From Curvibacter sp. (lineage in GTDB: Bacteria; Pseudomonadota; Gammaproteobacteria; Burkholderiales; Burkholderiaceae_C), in NCBI GenBank assembly GCA_004293725.1, contig REAW01000021.1, positions 1 through 55,592 of the forward strand: DNA of 55,592 nucleotides. Reading direction: 5' to 3'. The notes beneath the pieces were generated by a model that saw only the letters and a program-made list of their open reading frames with translations, did not search any database and was not told the origin of the DNA. A program made the translations under genes and the position numbers. Position 1 is the stretch's first letter. Each line of letters starts with the position of its first letter. Below are positions 16,849 through 25,442 of the stretch, piece by piece.

Positions 16849-17310
16849 ATGGATTTGATTCTCTGGCGCCATGCGGAAGCCATAGACCTGGATCTGGTGG
16901 GCGACGATATGTTGCGTACCTTGACGAACAAGGGGGACAAACAAGCAGCCCGCATGGCTGCTTGGCTGGACCGCCAATTGCCCGATGGCGCCAAGGTTTG
17001 GGCCAGCCCTGCAGCCCGCACCCAGCAAACGGCCCAAGCACTGGGCCGCAAGTTCAAGACCCATGCCGCCATAGCCCCACTGGGCAGCGTGGATGACTTG
17101 TTGGGACTGGTGCAGTGGCCGCATGCCAAAGGTTGTGTACTGGTGGTGGGCCACCAGCCTACCTTGGGGCAAACGATTTCTCGCTTGCTGGGGCTCCATG
17201 AGAGCGAGTGCGCCATCAAGAAGGGCGCCATTTGGTGGCTGCGTTACCGGGAGCGCGAGGGAGCCGGCCAGGCGTTGGTGGTGACCGTGCAATCCCCCGA
17301 GTTGATGTAA
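16849..17310 (+). CDS. sixA: SixA-type histidine phosphatase
   Basis: Small cytoplasmic phosphatase of 153 residues from the histidine-phosphatase superfamily. The catalytic RHA motif is at LILWRHAEA (residues 3-11), ASPAARTQQTA supplies the second arginine region and VVGHQPTLGQ the second histidine. E. coli SixA removes phosphate from histidine phosphocarriers such as ArcB or the nitrogen PTS protein. GTGAGGA lies before the ATG and the gene is 17 bp after ppk1, an operon seen in other Burkholderiales; the link to polyphosphate is unexplained. Confidence 0.9.
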   Translation: MDLILWRHAEAIDLDLVGDDMLRTLTNKGDKQAARMAAWLDRQLPDGAKVWASPAARTQQTAQALGRKFKTHAAIAPLGSVDDLLGLVQWPHAKGCVLVVGHQPTLGQTISRLLGLHESECAIKKGAIWWLRYREREGAGQALVVTVQSPELM

Positions 17311-17336
17311 CGCAGCCCGATTAGCGAAGCTGCGTT
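17309..17336 (+). terminator. Possible terminator after ppk1-sixA
   Basis: AACGCAGC and GCTGCGTT form a perfect 8-bp stem around a 12-base loop, overlapping the sixA stop and the stop of the convergent gene. The following T-run is poor, so efficiency is doubtful. Confidence 0.4.
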
Positions 17337-17826
17337 AGGCTTTCTTCGCTTTGGCAGGGCGGCCGGTCTTCAGGCTTGGCACCGCCATCAGGGCTTGTTT
17401 GAAAGCGGCATCCGACAAGGCTGCAATGGCTTTGACGCCAGCGCGGATCAGTTCGGTTTTCTTGACCGGGCTGCCCAGCTTGGCGGCGCGCAGTTTCAGT
17501 ACATCCAACACGTCATATTCGGGCTTGGGAATGGTGAAGCTATCGCGCACCATCTTGGGCTTCTTGGGCTTGGGAGCCTTCACTGCCACGGGCTTGGCAG
17601 CAGCTGGTTTTGCGCTTGTTTTGGCCCCAGGCTTGGCGGCTACGGTGCTGGTTTTCTTTGGAGCGCTGGCTGCAGCTTTCTTGGCCACGGGCACTTTGGC
17701 TACCGGCTTGGTGGCAACCGGTTTGGCTACTGCCTTGGTGGCAGGCTTCTTGGTGGCGACGCTCTTGGCAGGCGCCAATGGTGCGGCTGCGGGGGCGGGG
17801 GCGATGGTTTTTTCGGTAGAGGTCAT
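17335..17826 (-). CDS. Histone-H1-like Lys/Ala/Pro-rich protein
   Basis: 163 residues in two parts. Residues about 1-90 are a low-complexity Ala/Lys/Pro/Val tail built of short units such as KPVATKPVAKVPVAKKAA, like the tails of bacterial H1-type proteins. Residues about 91-163 form a compact conserved segment containing KMVRDSFTIPKPEYDVLDVL and KKTELIRAGVKAIAAL, which I recognise only as a domain common in Burkholderiales. A nucleoid-binding role is inferred from charge and composition. The region upstream (17840-17880) is unusually AT-rich with repeated GTTTA/TAAAC elements, suggesting its own control. It converges on sixA with overlapping hairpin. Confidence 0.75.
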   Translation of the reverse strand: MTSTEKTIAPAPAAAPLAPAKSVATKKPATKAVAKPVATKPVAKVPVAKKAAASAPKKTSTVAAKPGAKTSAKPAAAKPVAVKAPKPKKPKMVRDSFTIPKPEYDVLDVLKLRAAKLGSPVKKTELIRAGVKAIAALSDAAFKQALMAVPSLKTGRPAKAKKA

Positions 17827-17969
17827 GTGCAGGTCCTTATGAAAATTAAACGATATAAATAGTTTACCTAGTTTAATTTTAAGGGAAAAATTCGGCTGAT
17901 ACCAGTGTCACAAAGTTGACTTTTTTTCTTCATATGCTTGGCTACCCATAGTGTCTTAGAAAGAGTGCC

Positions 17970-19799
17970 ATGCATCCATCCCCTTTGCAGTTGGTCTCTG
18001 GAAGTGATCGCCCATCCCAACCCCATGGACCGTTGCAGCAAGTTTTACTGAACGCCAAGCTCTACCCTGTTTATCAGCCGATCGTGAATCTGGCGGATTC
18101 GACCATTTACGCCCACGAAGCGCTGATCCGCGGACCCGCAGGCACGCCGCTGCACACCCCCGATTGCTTGCTGCGCGCTGCGTCCGAGGAAAACTTGCGT
18201 TTCGAATTTGAAAGCGCCTGTGTGGTGTCCACGCTGCGCCACTGGGGGCTGATGCGCAATGGCGGGCGATTGTTTGTGAATATCAGCGCCAACGCCTTGG
18301 TCCGTGTGTACGACTTGCGTGGGCGTGAGGGTTTGCTGGGCTGGATTCTTGATTTGCGGGTCATGCCACGCACGCTGGTATTGGAGCTTACCGAGCATGA
18401 ACGCGTCGATGACATGGATCGCTTGGCCGAGGTTGTGCGGGAAATCCGTTCTGCGGGTGTTTCGCTGGCACTCGATGATTTTGGCGACGGCCACTCCAAC
18501 CTGCGGCTGTGGTCCCAGCTCAAGCCTGAAGTGGTCAAGATCGACAAGTACTTCACACGCAACATCAGCGAGAACGGGGACAAGCTCAAAACGATACAGG
18601 CGCTACAGCAAATTGCGATGATCTTTGGCAGCTCGCTGGTGGCTGAAGGCATCGAGACGGCCGAAGACCTGCGGGTGTTGCGCGACCTGGGCATTGAGTA
18701 CGGTCAAGGCTACTTTTTAGGGCACCCGGACCGTATGCCCCTGAAGTATCTGGGCGTTGATCCGCAGCGCGTGCTGGCAGAGCGACAAGTAGCCGTGTTT
18801 CCCGAGCTTAGTCGCATGTCGCAAGGGGGGCATTTGCGCAGTCTTTCGCTATTGAATGCACCGACCGTCACCGCAGACACGCCCAACGACAAACTGGCCG
18901 AGATTTTTCTGGATCACCCCACCCTGCATGCCCTTGCCATGCTCGAAGGCGAGCGTCCGGCGGGCATCATCAACCGGGTGTCGTTCATGAACGAATACAG
19001 CAAGCTGTACTACCGCGAGGTGTGGGGTCGCAAGCCATGTGGTGTGCATGCCAACCGGGAGCCTCGGCTGATTGAGCGTGAGCACAGCGTCGACGAGCTG
19101 GTGGGTATCCTCACGTCGCAAGACCAGCGGTACTTGGTCGATGGATTTATTGCCACAGATAACGGCCGCTATGTGGGTTTGGGCACGGGTGACCAATTGG
19201 TGCGATCCGTAACCGAAACCCGTATCGAATCAGCAAGGCACGCCAACCCGCTGACGTTTTTGCCAGGCAATATTCCCATTAGCCAGCATATCGAACGGCT
19301 ACTGAAAAAGCAGGTGCGATTCGTCGCTTGCTATTTGGACTTGAACAACTTCAAGCCATTCAACGATTACTACGGCTATTGGCGCGGCGATGAAATGATT
19401 CGCCTGCTGGCGCGTATCGCCATGGAGCAGTGCGACTCGCAGCGGGACTTTTTGGGGCATGTGGGCGGTGACGATTTCATCATCTTGTTTCAAAGCCCGG
19501 ATTGGAAAGCACGCTGTGAGCGTTTGGTGGCCGATTTTGCCGAGCGCGCCATGGCCATGTTTGACGATGCTGCGCGTGCCAGCGGTGGTATCGAGGCCGA
19601 AGACCGCCATGGCGTCAAGCGGTTCTTCCCTTGCACCACACTGTCTATCGGTGCCGTGGTTATTGACGGTAGCCAGTTCTCGCGCGCTGAAGACGTGGCC
19701 AACCAAGCTGCCATGGCCAAGCATGCCGCCAAGCTAGCAGGTGAAGGACTGCTGGAACGCGAGGCGGAACTGCCCCAAGGTGGGTTGCTACGCCCCTAG
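17970..19799 (+). CDS. EAL / CBS-like / GGDEF c-di-GMP protein
   Basis: Cytoplasmic protein of 609 residues without membrane helices. An N-terminal EAL phosphodiesterase domain (residues about 30-265) keeps EALIRG, VNISANAL, ELTEHE, DDFGDGHSN, VVKIDK and EGIET, so it should hydrolyse c-di-GMP. A middle segment (about 300-430) looks like a CBS-type sensory pair. The C-terminal GGDEF domain has GGDDF; the inhibitory RxxD site is changed to SQRD. EAL-first order with C-terminal GGDEF is a known family. Its last 12 bp overlap the convergent ppx gene. A weak TGTCA/TTGAC element lies about 50 bp upstream (17906-17921), not good enough to call a Pho box. Confidence 0.9.
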   Translation: MHPSPLQLVSGSDRPSQPHGPLQQVLLNAKLYPVYQPIVNLADSTIYAHEALIRGPAGTPLHTPDCLLRAASEENLRFEFESACVVSTLRHWGLMRNGGRLFVNISANALVRVYDLRGREGLLGWILDLRVMPRTLVLELTEHERVDDMDRLAEVVREIRSAGVSLALDDFGDGHSNLRLWSQLKPEVVKIDKYFTRNISENGDKLKTIQALQQIAMIFGSSLVAEGIETAEDLRVLRDLGIEYGQGYFLGHPDRMPLKYLGVDPQRVLAERQVAVFPELSRMSQGGHLRSLSLLNAPTVTADTPNDKLAEIFLDHPTLHALAMLEGERPAGIINRVSFMNEYSKLYYREVWGRKPCGVHANREPRLIEREHSVDELVGILTSQDQRYLVDGFIATDNGRYVGLGTGDQLVRSVTETRIESARHANPLTFLPGNIPISQHIERLLKKQVRFVACYLDLNNFKPFNDYYGYWRGDEMIRLLARIAMEQCDSQRDFLGHVGGDDFIILFQSPDWKARCERLVADFAERAMAMFDDAARASGGIEAEDRHGVKRFFPCTTLSIGAVVIDGSQFSRAEDVANQAAMAKHAAKLAGEGLLEREAELPQGGLLRP

Positions 19800-21296
19800 T
19801 AGCTCCAGGCTCCAGGGAGTTTTTTGCCACTGCTGCATCTCTTCACGAAGCAAGTGGGCACTTTGCGGAAATGCGGCGGCCCAGCCACTACGGCAACGCA
19901 GACGAAGTGAACGCTGGTTTGGTATAGGGCGTTCTAGCACCATGCCTTGCAGGTCAGGGGCACGGCGTGCATGGCACAAAATGACCGCCACCCGCAGGCA
20001 TAAAAGCTGTAGCACCAGGTCGTCCTGCTCCAGCGATGTCTCCAGCTTGCGCAACTTGCCGCGGTGGCCCAGTACCAGCAAGCTCAGGCGGTGCATTTCA
20101 GACAGAGAGAATCCGGCGGCATCGGCGTTGTCCAAAATATAGGCGCCGTGTTTGTGGTAGTCGCTGTGCGAGATGTGGCTGCCGATTTCGTGCAACTGCG
20201 CAGCCCAGTTGAGCTTTCGAAACGTTCGGCCGTGTTCGGGGTGGTGTTCGTCCAGCGGGCCGCCCAGCACCTGTTGCAAGAGGTGAGTGGCCACCGTGCC
20301 CACGCGCTCGCCGTGCGTGGTGTCCACATTGAATTTGCTGGCCAAGCGCAGCACGCTTTTGGTACGCAGGTCGCCGTAGGTATTGGCTGTGCCCAACAGG
20401 TCACAAATCAGGCCGTGGCGCAGGCCCCCGGCGGCATGCTGCATCTCGGTAATGCCCAGCAAGCTGAACACCGCACGCATGATGCTGACACCGCCACCAA
20501 TAATGGCCTTGCGGTCTTCACGCATGCCGGGCATACGCAAGCGCTCTACGTTTACAGCGGCAATCAGTCGCTCTTGCAGCCAGTCCAACCCATCTTGGGT
20601 CACAACACCCGCCGGCCAGCCCGCCGCTAGCAGCACATCACCAATGGCGCCAACCGTGCCGGCCGAGCCATAGGCGGTATCCCATAGGGTAGGGGAGTAG
20701 GCGTCAATTGCTTCGTCCAGCACCGCTGTAGCTGCAATTTCAGCCATCTCGAACGATTTTTTGCTAAAGCCGCCATCGGGAAAATAGCGTTTGGACCAGG
20801 CAATACTGCCCACGCGATACGACTCCATCACGCTGGGCGCAAGGCCGGTACCCAAAATCAGTTCGGTTGAGCGCCCGCCAATGTCTATAACCAGACGGCG
20901 TTCTTCGGTGGTGGGCAGCATGTGGGCTACGCCTTGGTAAATCAGGCGGGCTTCTTCGCGTCCGGAGATGACGTCAATAGGGAAGCCCAGTACGGCATTG
21001 GCGCGCTCCAGGAACGCATCGCGGTTGCGGGCCTCGCGCAGGGTCTGGGTGGCTACCGCCTTCACTTCGCCGGGTTTGAACCCCGCCAAGCGCTCTCCAA
21101 ACCGCGCCAGGCATTCCCATCCGGCTTGCATGGCGGCGGGCGTCAGGTTGCGGTCTTCGTCCAGGCCGCCACCTTGGCGCACGGTTTCTTTCAGGTATTC
21201 AGTCCGTCGAAATTCTCCGTGGTCTACACGCCCAATTTCCAGGCGGAAGCTGTTCGAGCCAAGGTCCACTGCGGCCAGGCGATTTCCGTTTTGCAT
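19788..21296 (-). CDS. ppx: Exopolyphosphatase
   Basis: Ppx/GppA-family enzyme of 502 residues that releases terminal phosphate from polyphosphate. The actin-like ATPase fold shows AVDLGSNSFRLEIG at the N terminus and VIDIGGRSTELILG as the second phosphate loop, with a C-terminal HD-type helical region (QLHEIGSHISHSDYHKHGAY). Together with ppk1 on the other strand it sets polyphosphate turnover. It converges on the EAL gene and overlaps its end by 12 bp. A guanosine-pentaphosphate phosphatase (GppA) role is the alternative within the family. Confidence 0.95.
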   Translation of the reverse strand: MQNGNRLAAVDLGSNSFRLEIGRVDHGEFRRTEYLKETVRQGGGLDEDRNLTPAAMQAGWECLARFGERLAGFKPGEVKAVATQTLREARNRDAFLERANAVLGFPIDVISGREEARLIYQGVAHMLPTTEERRLVIDIGGRSTELILGTGLAPSVMESYRVGSIAWSKRYFPDGGFSKKSFEMAEIAATAVLDEAIDAYSPTLWDTAYGSAGTVGAIGDVLLAAGWPAGVVTQDGLDWLQERLIAAVNVERLRMPGMREDRKAIIGGGVSIMRAVFSLLGITEMQHAAGGLRHGLICDLLGTANTYGDLRTKSVLRLASKFNVDTTHGERVGTVATHLLQQVLGGPLDEHHPEHGRTFRKLNWAAQLHEIGSHISHSDYHKHGAYILDNADAAGFSLSEMHRLSLLVLGHRGKLRKLETSLEQDDLVLQLLCLRVAVILCHARRAPDLQGMVLERPIPNQRSLRLRCRSGWAAAFPQSAHLLREEMQQWQKTPWSLELLGA

Positions 21297-21367
21297 CGAC
21301 GTTGTGTCAGGTTAGGGTTGAGGGCTGCCGGGAGCATAGCACCGGCTAGTGACCGACTGATGGATGT

Positions 21368-22510
21368 CTAGCCCACCAAACGACCATCTGCAGCCAACAT
21401 GTTTTGGGTTACGTAGGCGGGCGATTTTCGCTTGGGATCGGGGTTGATGCGAAAGCCCCCCAGATCGATGGGCAGCCGACGGGAAAATGCTTGCAAGGCA
21501 TTGGTGCGGTTCAGGCCACCGTCCAGGTTGCCCATCACCTCTTGCGCATAGCGGGCCGACAGATAACCCGCCAGGCTTTGCGGGGAGGGCGGTTCATCGT
21601 AGAGGCGGTTCAAGACTTCGCGGTAGGCGCGCACAACGGGCTGGCTTCCGTTAACCGGGGGCACCGCCTGGGTGGCGATGACGGGTGTGAAGCGCGATAC
21701 ACCCAACTGCTGCAAAACCTGCAAGTTCACGTCGGACATGGCGACGATGTAACGCTGCACTGCTTGCTTTTCAATGCCTTGCGAAAATTGCATCAACTCG
21801 GGCGTGCCACCCAGAAAGATCAGGATACGGGGGCTGTCTGGCCGCAGTTCGGCAGCCAAAGCCTGCAGACTGGTTGTCGGAACGTAGCTTTGGAGTTTAA
21901 GTTTCAGGCTGCTGGCGGCTTGCTCCAAGTCGGCTTGGTAGCTGGTCCTTTCAGCGGCCGACGCAAACACCGCCCCTACCTCGGTCACGCCCATAACGGA
22001 CAGAGATTTCACCGCGTGGCTGATTTGCTCCTGCCGCGTGGCAAAAATGCCAAAGGTGTTGTTTTGGCCTTCGGTCGCCGCATGCAACCATGGCGCCACA
22101 TGGGCAACGTCGGGCGCTTCCCGCTGGAGCAAGCTTGCTAGCTGGCTGGCCGTACGGTGGCCGACGCTGCCCACCACCGCAAGACATTCAGGCATGGCTT
22201 TGAGAGTGTCGAGCACCGAGCGCAAGGACTGGGGGCCTCCGTCTACTTCCACAGCCACGTGTCTGATTGCTTTACTGCGCAGGCCGCCGCGGCTGTTGAG
22301 GTCTTGCCATGCCGCGCGTGCACCCACCAGAAAATCTTTGGAGACATCAATTTGGCTGGGCGACATGTCCACCACTTGCAAGACACTGGCCCCGGCAGGG
22401 TTGGCGCGGGAGCTTTGCGCCCAGCCGGGCGAGCTGAGCATGCCCGCGCTGCAGGCGAGCGCCCCCACGAAATGGCGGCGGAAGAGGCGAGGTGGCGAAA
22501 AGTCAACCAT
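21368..22510 (-). CDS. Periplasmic ligand-binding protein (LivK-like, orphan)
   Basis: Type-I periplasmic binding fold of the branched-chain amino-acid/amide group, 380 residues. An N-terminal export signal ends near WAQS (residues about 12-33), preceded by two arginines. The two-lobe core includes VGARAAWQDLNSRGG, AVVGSVGHRTASQLA and VTEVGAVFASAAERTSY. No ABC permease or ATPase gene is beside it, so it is an orphan receptor; ligand unknown. Genes with this architecture are often found next to sensors in Comamonadaceae. The interspersed repeat copy 4 lies just upstream. Confidence 0.8.
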   Translation of the reverse strand: MVDFSPPRLFRRHFVGALACSAGMLSSPGWAQSSRANPAGASVLQVVDMSPSQIDVSKDFLVGARAAWQDLNSRGGLRSKAIRHVAVEVDGGPQSLRSVLDTLKAMPECLAVVGSVGHRTASQLASLLQREAPDVAHVAPWLHAATEGQNNTFGIFATRQEQISHAVKSLSVMGVTEVGAVFASAAERTSYQADLEQAASSLKLKLQSYVPTTSLQALAAELRPDSPRILIFLGGTPELMQFSQGIEKQAVQRYIVAMSDVNLQVLQQLGVSRFTPVIATQAVPPVNGSQPVVRAYREVLNRLYDEPPSPQSLAGYLSARYAQEVMGNLDGGLNRTNALQAFSRRLPIDLGGFRINPDPKRKSPAYVTQNMLAADGRLVG

Positions 22511-22536
22511 ATCAATGATGTGTGCGGGGTAGGCTT

Positions 22537-22592
22537 GCTATAAAAATAAGAGCTGCTTGCGCACGTCCCATATGGTCCTGGTGCCAATTTGA
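22537..22592 (+). repeat. Interspersed ~57-bp repeat, copy 4
   Basis: Begins GCTAT and has AGAGCTGCTTGCGCA at 22549-22563, then a tail with GGTGCCAA. Intergenic, between the binding-protein gene and the fasciclin gene. Confidence 0.7.
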
Positions 22593-22595
22593 GCA

Positions 22596-22618
22596 AGAAA
22601 TGGCCCGAAGTCGGGCCA
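22596..22618 (-). terminator. Terminator after the fasciclin gene
   Basis: TGGCCCGA and TCGGGCCA (22601-22618) form a perfect inverted repeat. On the minus strand the hairpin lies 18 bases after the fasciclin stop and is followed by TTTCTT, fitting an intrinsic terminator. Confidence 0.65.
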
Positions 22619-22635
22619 TGGACGCAGCAGGTGAG

Positions 22636-23139
22636 TTACTTGCCTGCGGGGGCTGGCAGTACCGTGTCTACCACGTGCACCACGCCGTTGGTGGCAATGA
22701 TGTCTGCCAGGGTGACAGCAGCGTTTTCCACGGTAACAAAGTCTCCGGCCTTGGAGAGGGCCAGCATGCTGCCTTGTGCTGATTTCACATTGCTGTTTTT
22801 CACATCTGCGGCCATGAGCTTGGCGGGCACGACGTGGTAGGTCAACAGGGCTTTGAGTTTTTCGGGGTTCTTGGCTAGTTCGTCCATGGTTTTGGCGGGC
22901 ACCGCCTTGAACGCGTCATTATTGGGAGCAAACACGGTGAAAGGGCCGCCGCTTTTCAGGGTGGCGGTCAGACCGGCTTGGGTTACCAAGGTGTTCAGGG
23001 TGCTCAGGGATGGGGTGTTGGCCAGGGTTTGGGCCAGGTCCACCGGAGCGGGGCGAGTGGCGCAACCCACCATGCCAGTGAGTAGGGCGGCGGCCAGCAA
23101 TGTGCGGCGGCCCAAGGTAAAGGAGGTGCTGAGTGTCAT
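22636..23139 (-). CDS. Fasciclin-domain (FAS1) lipoprotein
   Basis: Exported protein of 167 residues with one FAS1 domain. The N terminus has a twin-arginine-containing hydrophobic signal and a lipobox-like GMVGC, so it is probably lipidated and anchored in the envelope. FAS1 hallmarks are visible: FTVFAPNNDAFKAVP, LLTYHVVPAKL and NGVVHVVDTVLPAP. FAS1 domains mediate adhesion; the bacterial role here is unknown. A perfect Pho box lies about 40 bp before its start, oriented toward it and separate from the pstS box, so it is a candidate Pho-regulon member. Confidence 0.9.
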   Translation of the reverse strand: MTLSTSFTLGRRTLLAAALLTGMVGCATRPAPVDLAQTLANTPSLSTLNTLVTQAGLTATLKSGGPFTVFAPNNDAFKAVPAKTMDELAKNPEKLKALLTYHVVPAKLMAADVKNSNVKSAQGSMLALSKAGDFVTVENAAVTLADIIATNGVVHVVDTVLPAPAGK

Positions 23140-23179
23140 GGTGTTCTCCAGTAAAAGTGAAAAGGATAAAAAACAATCG

Positions 23180-23195
23180 TGACATTTGCGTGACA
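23180..23195 (-). promoter_or_regulatory. Pho box before the fasciclin gene
   Basis: On the minus strand, TGTCA (23195-23191) and TGTCA (23184-23180) start 11 bp apart, both perfect. The site is 41 bp upstream of the fasciclin ATG and 61 bp from the pstS box. Confidence 0.7.
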
Positions 23196-23255
23196 GACGC
23201 TTGAAAATGGCATGACGCCAATCATTTTTTGCAATGCCTAAGGAAAAATGGGGAA

Positions 23256-23271
23256 TGTCACATTGTTGTCA
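23256..23271 (+). promoter_or_regulatory. Pho box before pstS
   Basis: Two perfect TGTCA half-sites at 23256-23260 and 23267-23271, start-to-start 11 bp, ending 60 bp before the pstS ATG. Classic PhoB arrangement for a pst promoter. Confidence 0.8.
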
Positions 23272-23331
23272 TAAAAGATTCTTAAATTCACCACGTTCGC
23301 TGTCTCTCAACCAACCGACTGAGGTTTTCTC

Positions 23332-24375
23332 ATGATTATTTCCTTCCAACGTGCGCTGCTGGTCTCCTCGATGGCCGCTGCCATGGGCTTTGCGGGTGCT
23401 GCTGGCGCCCAAGAAATTACCGGTGCAGGCGCTACCTTCCCCGCCCCTATCTACGCCAAGTGGGCCTCTGATTACAACAAAGCCACTGGCGTGAAGGTCA
23501 ACTACCAGTCCATCGGCTCCGGCGGTGGCATCAAGCAAATTGACTCCAAGACGGTGGAGTTTGGTGCTTCTGACATGCCCCAGACCGATGAGGTACTGAA
23601 GTCGAAAGGCCAAATGCAGTTCCCTACCGTTATGGGTGGTGTGGTTCCTGTGATCAACGTCAAAGGCATTCAGCCCGGCCAAATGAAGCTGACTGGCCAG
23701 GTATTGGGTGATATTTACCTAGGCAAAATTTCCAAGTGGAACGACCCCGCCATCAAGGCCTTGAACCCCACCTTGCCGTTGCCCGACGCGGCTATCGCCC
23801 AAGTGCGCCGTGCCGACGGTTCAGGTACCACTTTCATCTTCACCAACTACCTCAGCAAAGTAAATGCTGAGTGGAAGGCCAAAGTGGGTGAAGGCACGGC
23901 AGTGAACTGGCCTGTGGGCGCGGGTGGCAAGGGCAACGAAGGTGTGGCCGCTTTTGTGGGCCGTTTGCCTAACTCTATGGGTTACGTCGAGTACTCCTAC
24001 GTCAAGCAAAACAAGTTGAACTACGCAGTGATGCAAAACGCTGCTGGCAATTTTGTGAACCCGGATGATGAAACCTTCAAAGCCGCCGCCGCCGGCGCCG
24101 ATTGGTCTAAAACCTTCTATCACATTCTGACCAACCAGCCGGGCAAAGATGCTTGGCCCATCAGCGGTGCGACGTTCATTTTGATGCACTTAAAGCAGGA
24201 TAAGCCCGCCAACGCATCGGAAGCTTTGAAGTTCTTCAACTGGGCTTATGCCAACGGCGATGCTGCCGCCACCGCTTTGGACTATGTGCCAATGCCAGAC
24301 GCAGTGGTGGCCACCATTCAAAAGTCCTGGGGTGAAATCAAGGACGGCGCTGGCAAGCCTGTGGCTTTCAAGTAA
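23332..24375 (+). CDS. pstS: PstS phosphate-binding protein
   Basis: Periplasmic high-affinity phosphate receptor of 347 residues. A Sec signal ends at about residue 26 (GAAGA/QEI). The mature start ITGAGATFPAPIYAKWASDY, the phosphate loop IGSGGGIKQI, FGASDMP and RRADGSGTTFIFT are family signatures. First gene of pstSCAB-phoUBR, behind a Pho box; GAGG precedes the ATG. Confidence 0.98.
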   Translation: MIISFQRALLVSSMAAAMGFAGAAGAQEITGAGATFPAPIYAKWASDYNKATGVKVNYQSIGSGGGIKQIDSKTVEFGASDMPQTDEVLKSKGQMQFPTVMGGVVPVINVKGIQPGQMKLTGQVLGDIYLGKISKWNDPAIKALNPTLPLPDAAIAQVRRADGSGTTFIFTNYLSKVNAEWKAKVGEGTAVNWPVGAGGKGNEGVAAFVGRLPNSMGYVEYSYVKQNKLNYAVMQNAAGNFVNPDDETFKAAAAGADWSKTFYHILTNQPGKDAWPISGATFILMHLKQDKPANASEALKFFNWAYANGDAAATALDYVPMPDAVVATIQKSWGEIKDGAGKPVAFK

Positions 24376-24410
24376 GCGACTGCTGCTATTGAACTGACGG
24401 AGAATCTCTC

Positions 24411-25442
24411 ATGTCCTCTACACTCGTGCATGGGGATTCCCCGTCCAGCTTGTCTGCCACTTTGCCTACTCGTGTTATGACCCAACCACCTCCTGTAAAG
24501 CGTGCCCGTTCCGGGCCCCTGGCCGACCGAATTTTTGGCTGGGTAGCCAAAGGTGCGGCGGTGTTGACCTTGGGCCTGTTGCTTGCCATTCTGACGTCAC
24601 TCACTATCAGTGCCTGGCCTGCCATCAGCAAGTACGGCTTGTCGTTTTTGACCAGTACCGTTTGGGACCCTGTGCAAGACGAGTACGGCGGTTTGGTCAT
24701 GATTTATGGCACTTTGGCCACCTCGTTTATTGCGCTGCTGATTGCAGTGCCGGTAAGTTTTGGCATTGCCCTGTTTTTGACTGAGCTGGCTCCTGCGTGG
24801 CTGAAGCGCCCGCTAGGCACTGCTATTGAACTGCTGGCTGCGGTGCCTTCCATTGTGTACGGCATGTGGGGTCTGTTGGTGTTTGGCCCGGTGCTGGCTA
24901 CCTATGTGCAGCAGCCCCTGCAAAGCTGGACAGCCGGTGTTCCTTATTTGGGCGCGTTCTTTTCAGGCCCGCCTGTGGGCATTGGTATTTTGTCCGCCGG
25001 CATTATTCTTTCCATCATGATCATCCCGTTCATCGCGTCGGTGATGCGCGATGTTTTCGAAGTCACTCCCCCCTTGTTGAAAGAATCCGCTTACGGCTTG
25101 GGTGCCACAACCTGGGAAGTGGTGACCCAAGTGGTGTTGCCCTATACCAAGGCTGGTGTGATTGGCGGCATCATGCTTGGGCTAGGGCGTGCCATCGGAG
25201 AAACCATGGCAGTGACCTTTGTCATTGGTAACTTCAACCAGCTCGATTCCTTGAGTCTCTTTCAAGCGGCCAATAGCATTACCTCCGCACTGGCCAATGA
25301 GTTTGCCGAAGCTGCTGAAGGCCTGCACCAAGCCGCTCTGATGTACCTCGGGTTGGTCCTGTTCTTCATCACGTTTGTGATCTTGTCACTGTCCAAGCTT
25401 CTCCTCTCTCAGTTGCGTAAAGCCGAAGGAACCAAAACATGA
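24411..25442 (+). CDS. pstC: PstC phosphate ABC permease
   Basis: Inner-membrane permease subunit of 343 residues with six or more helices. The EAA-type loop that contacts PstB is visible in [20 protein letters not shown] followed by [16 protein letters not shown] lies about 8 bases before the ATG. Its stop overlaps the pstA start by 4 bp. Confidence 0.97.
   Translation: MSSTLVHGDSPSSLSATLPTRVMTQPPPVKRARSGPLADRIFGWVAKGAAVLTLGLLLAILTSLTISAWPAISKYGLSFLTSTVWDPVQDEYGGLVMIYGTLATSFIALLIAVPVSFGIALFLTELAPAWLKRPLGTAIELLAAVPSIVYGMWGLLVFGPVLATYVQQPLQSWTAGVPYLGAFFSGPPVGIGILSAGIILSIMIIPFIASVMRDVFEVTPPLLKESAYGLGATTWEVVTQVVLPYTKAGVIGGIMLGLGRAIGETMAVTFVIGNFNQLDSLSLFQAANSITSALANEFAEAAEGLHQAALMYLGLVLFFITFVILSLSKLLLSQLRKAEGTKT

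Noticed and set aside
15224..17041. 605-codon minus-strand ORF opposite ppk1
   Set aside because: Shadow of the ppk1/sixA codon bias; no domain or plausible protein composition, and ppk1 is certain.
17906..17921. Pho box before the EAL/GGDEF gene
   Set aside because: Only one TGTCA; the second half reads TGACT and more likely belongs to a -35 element.
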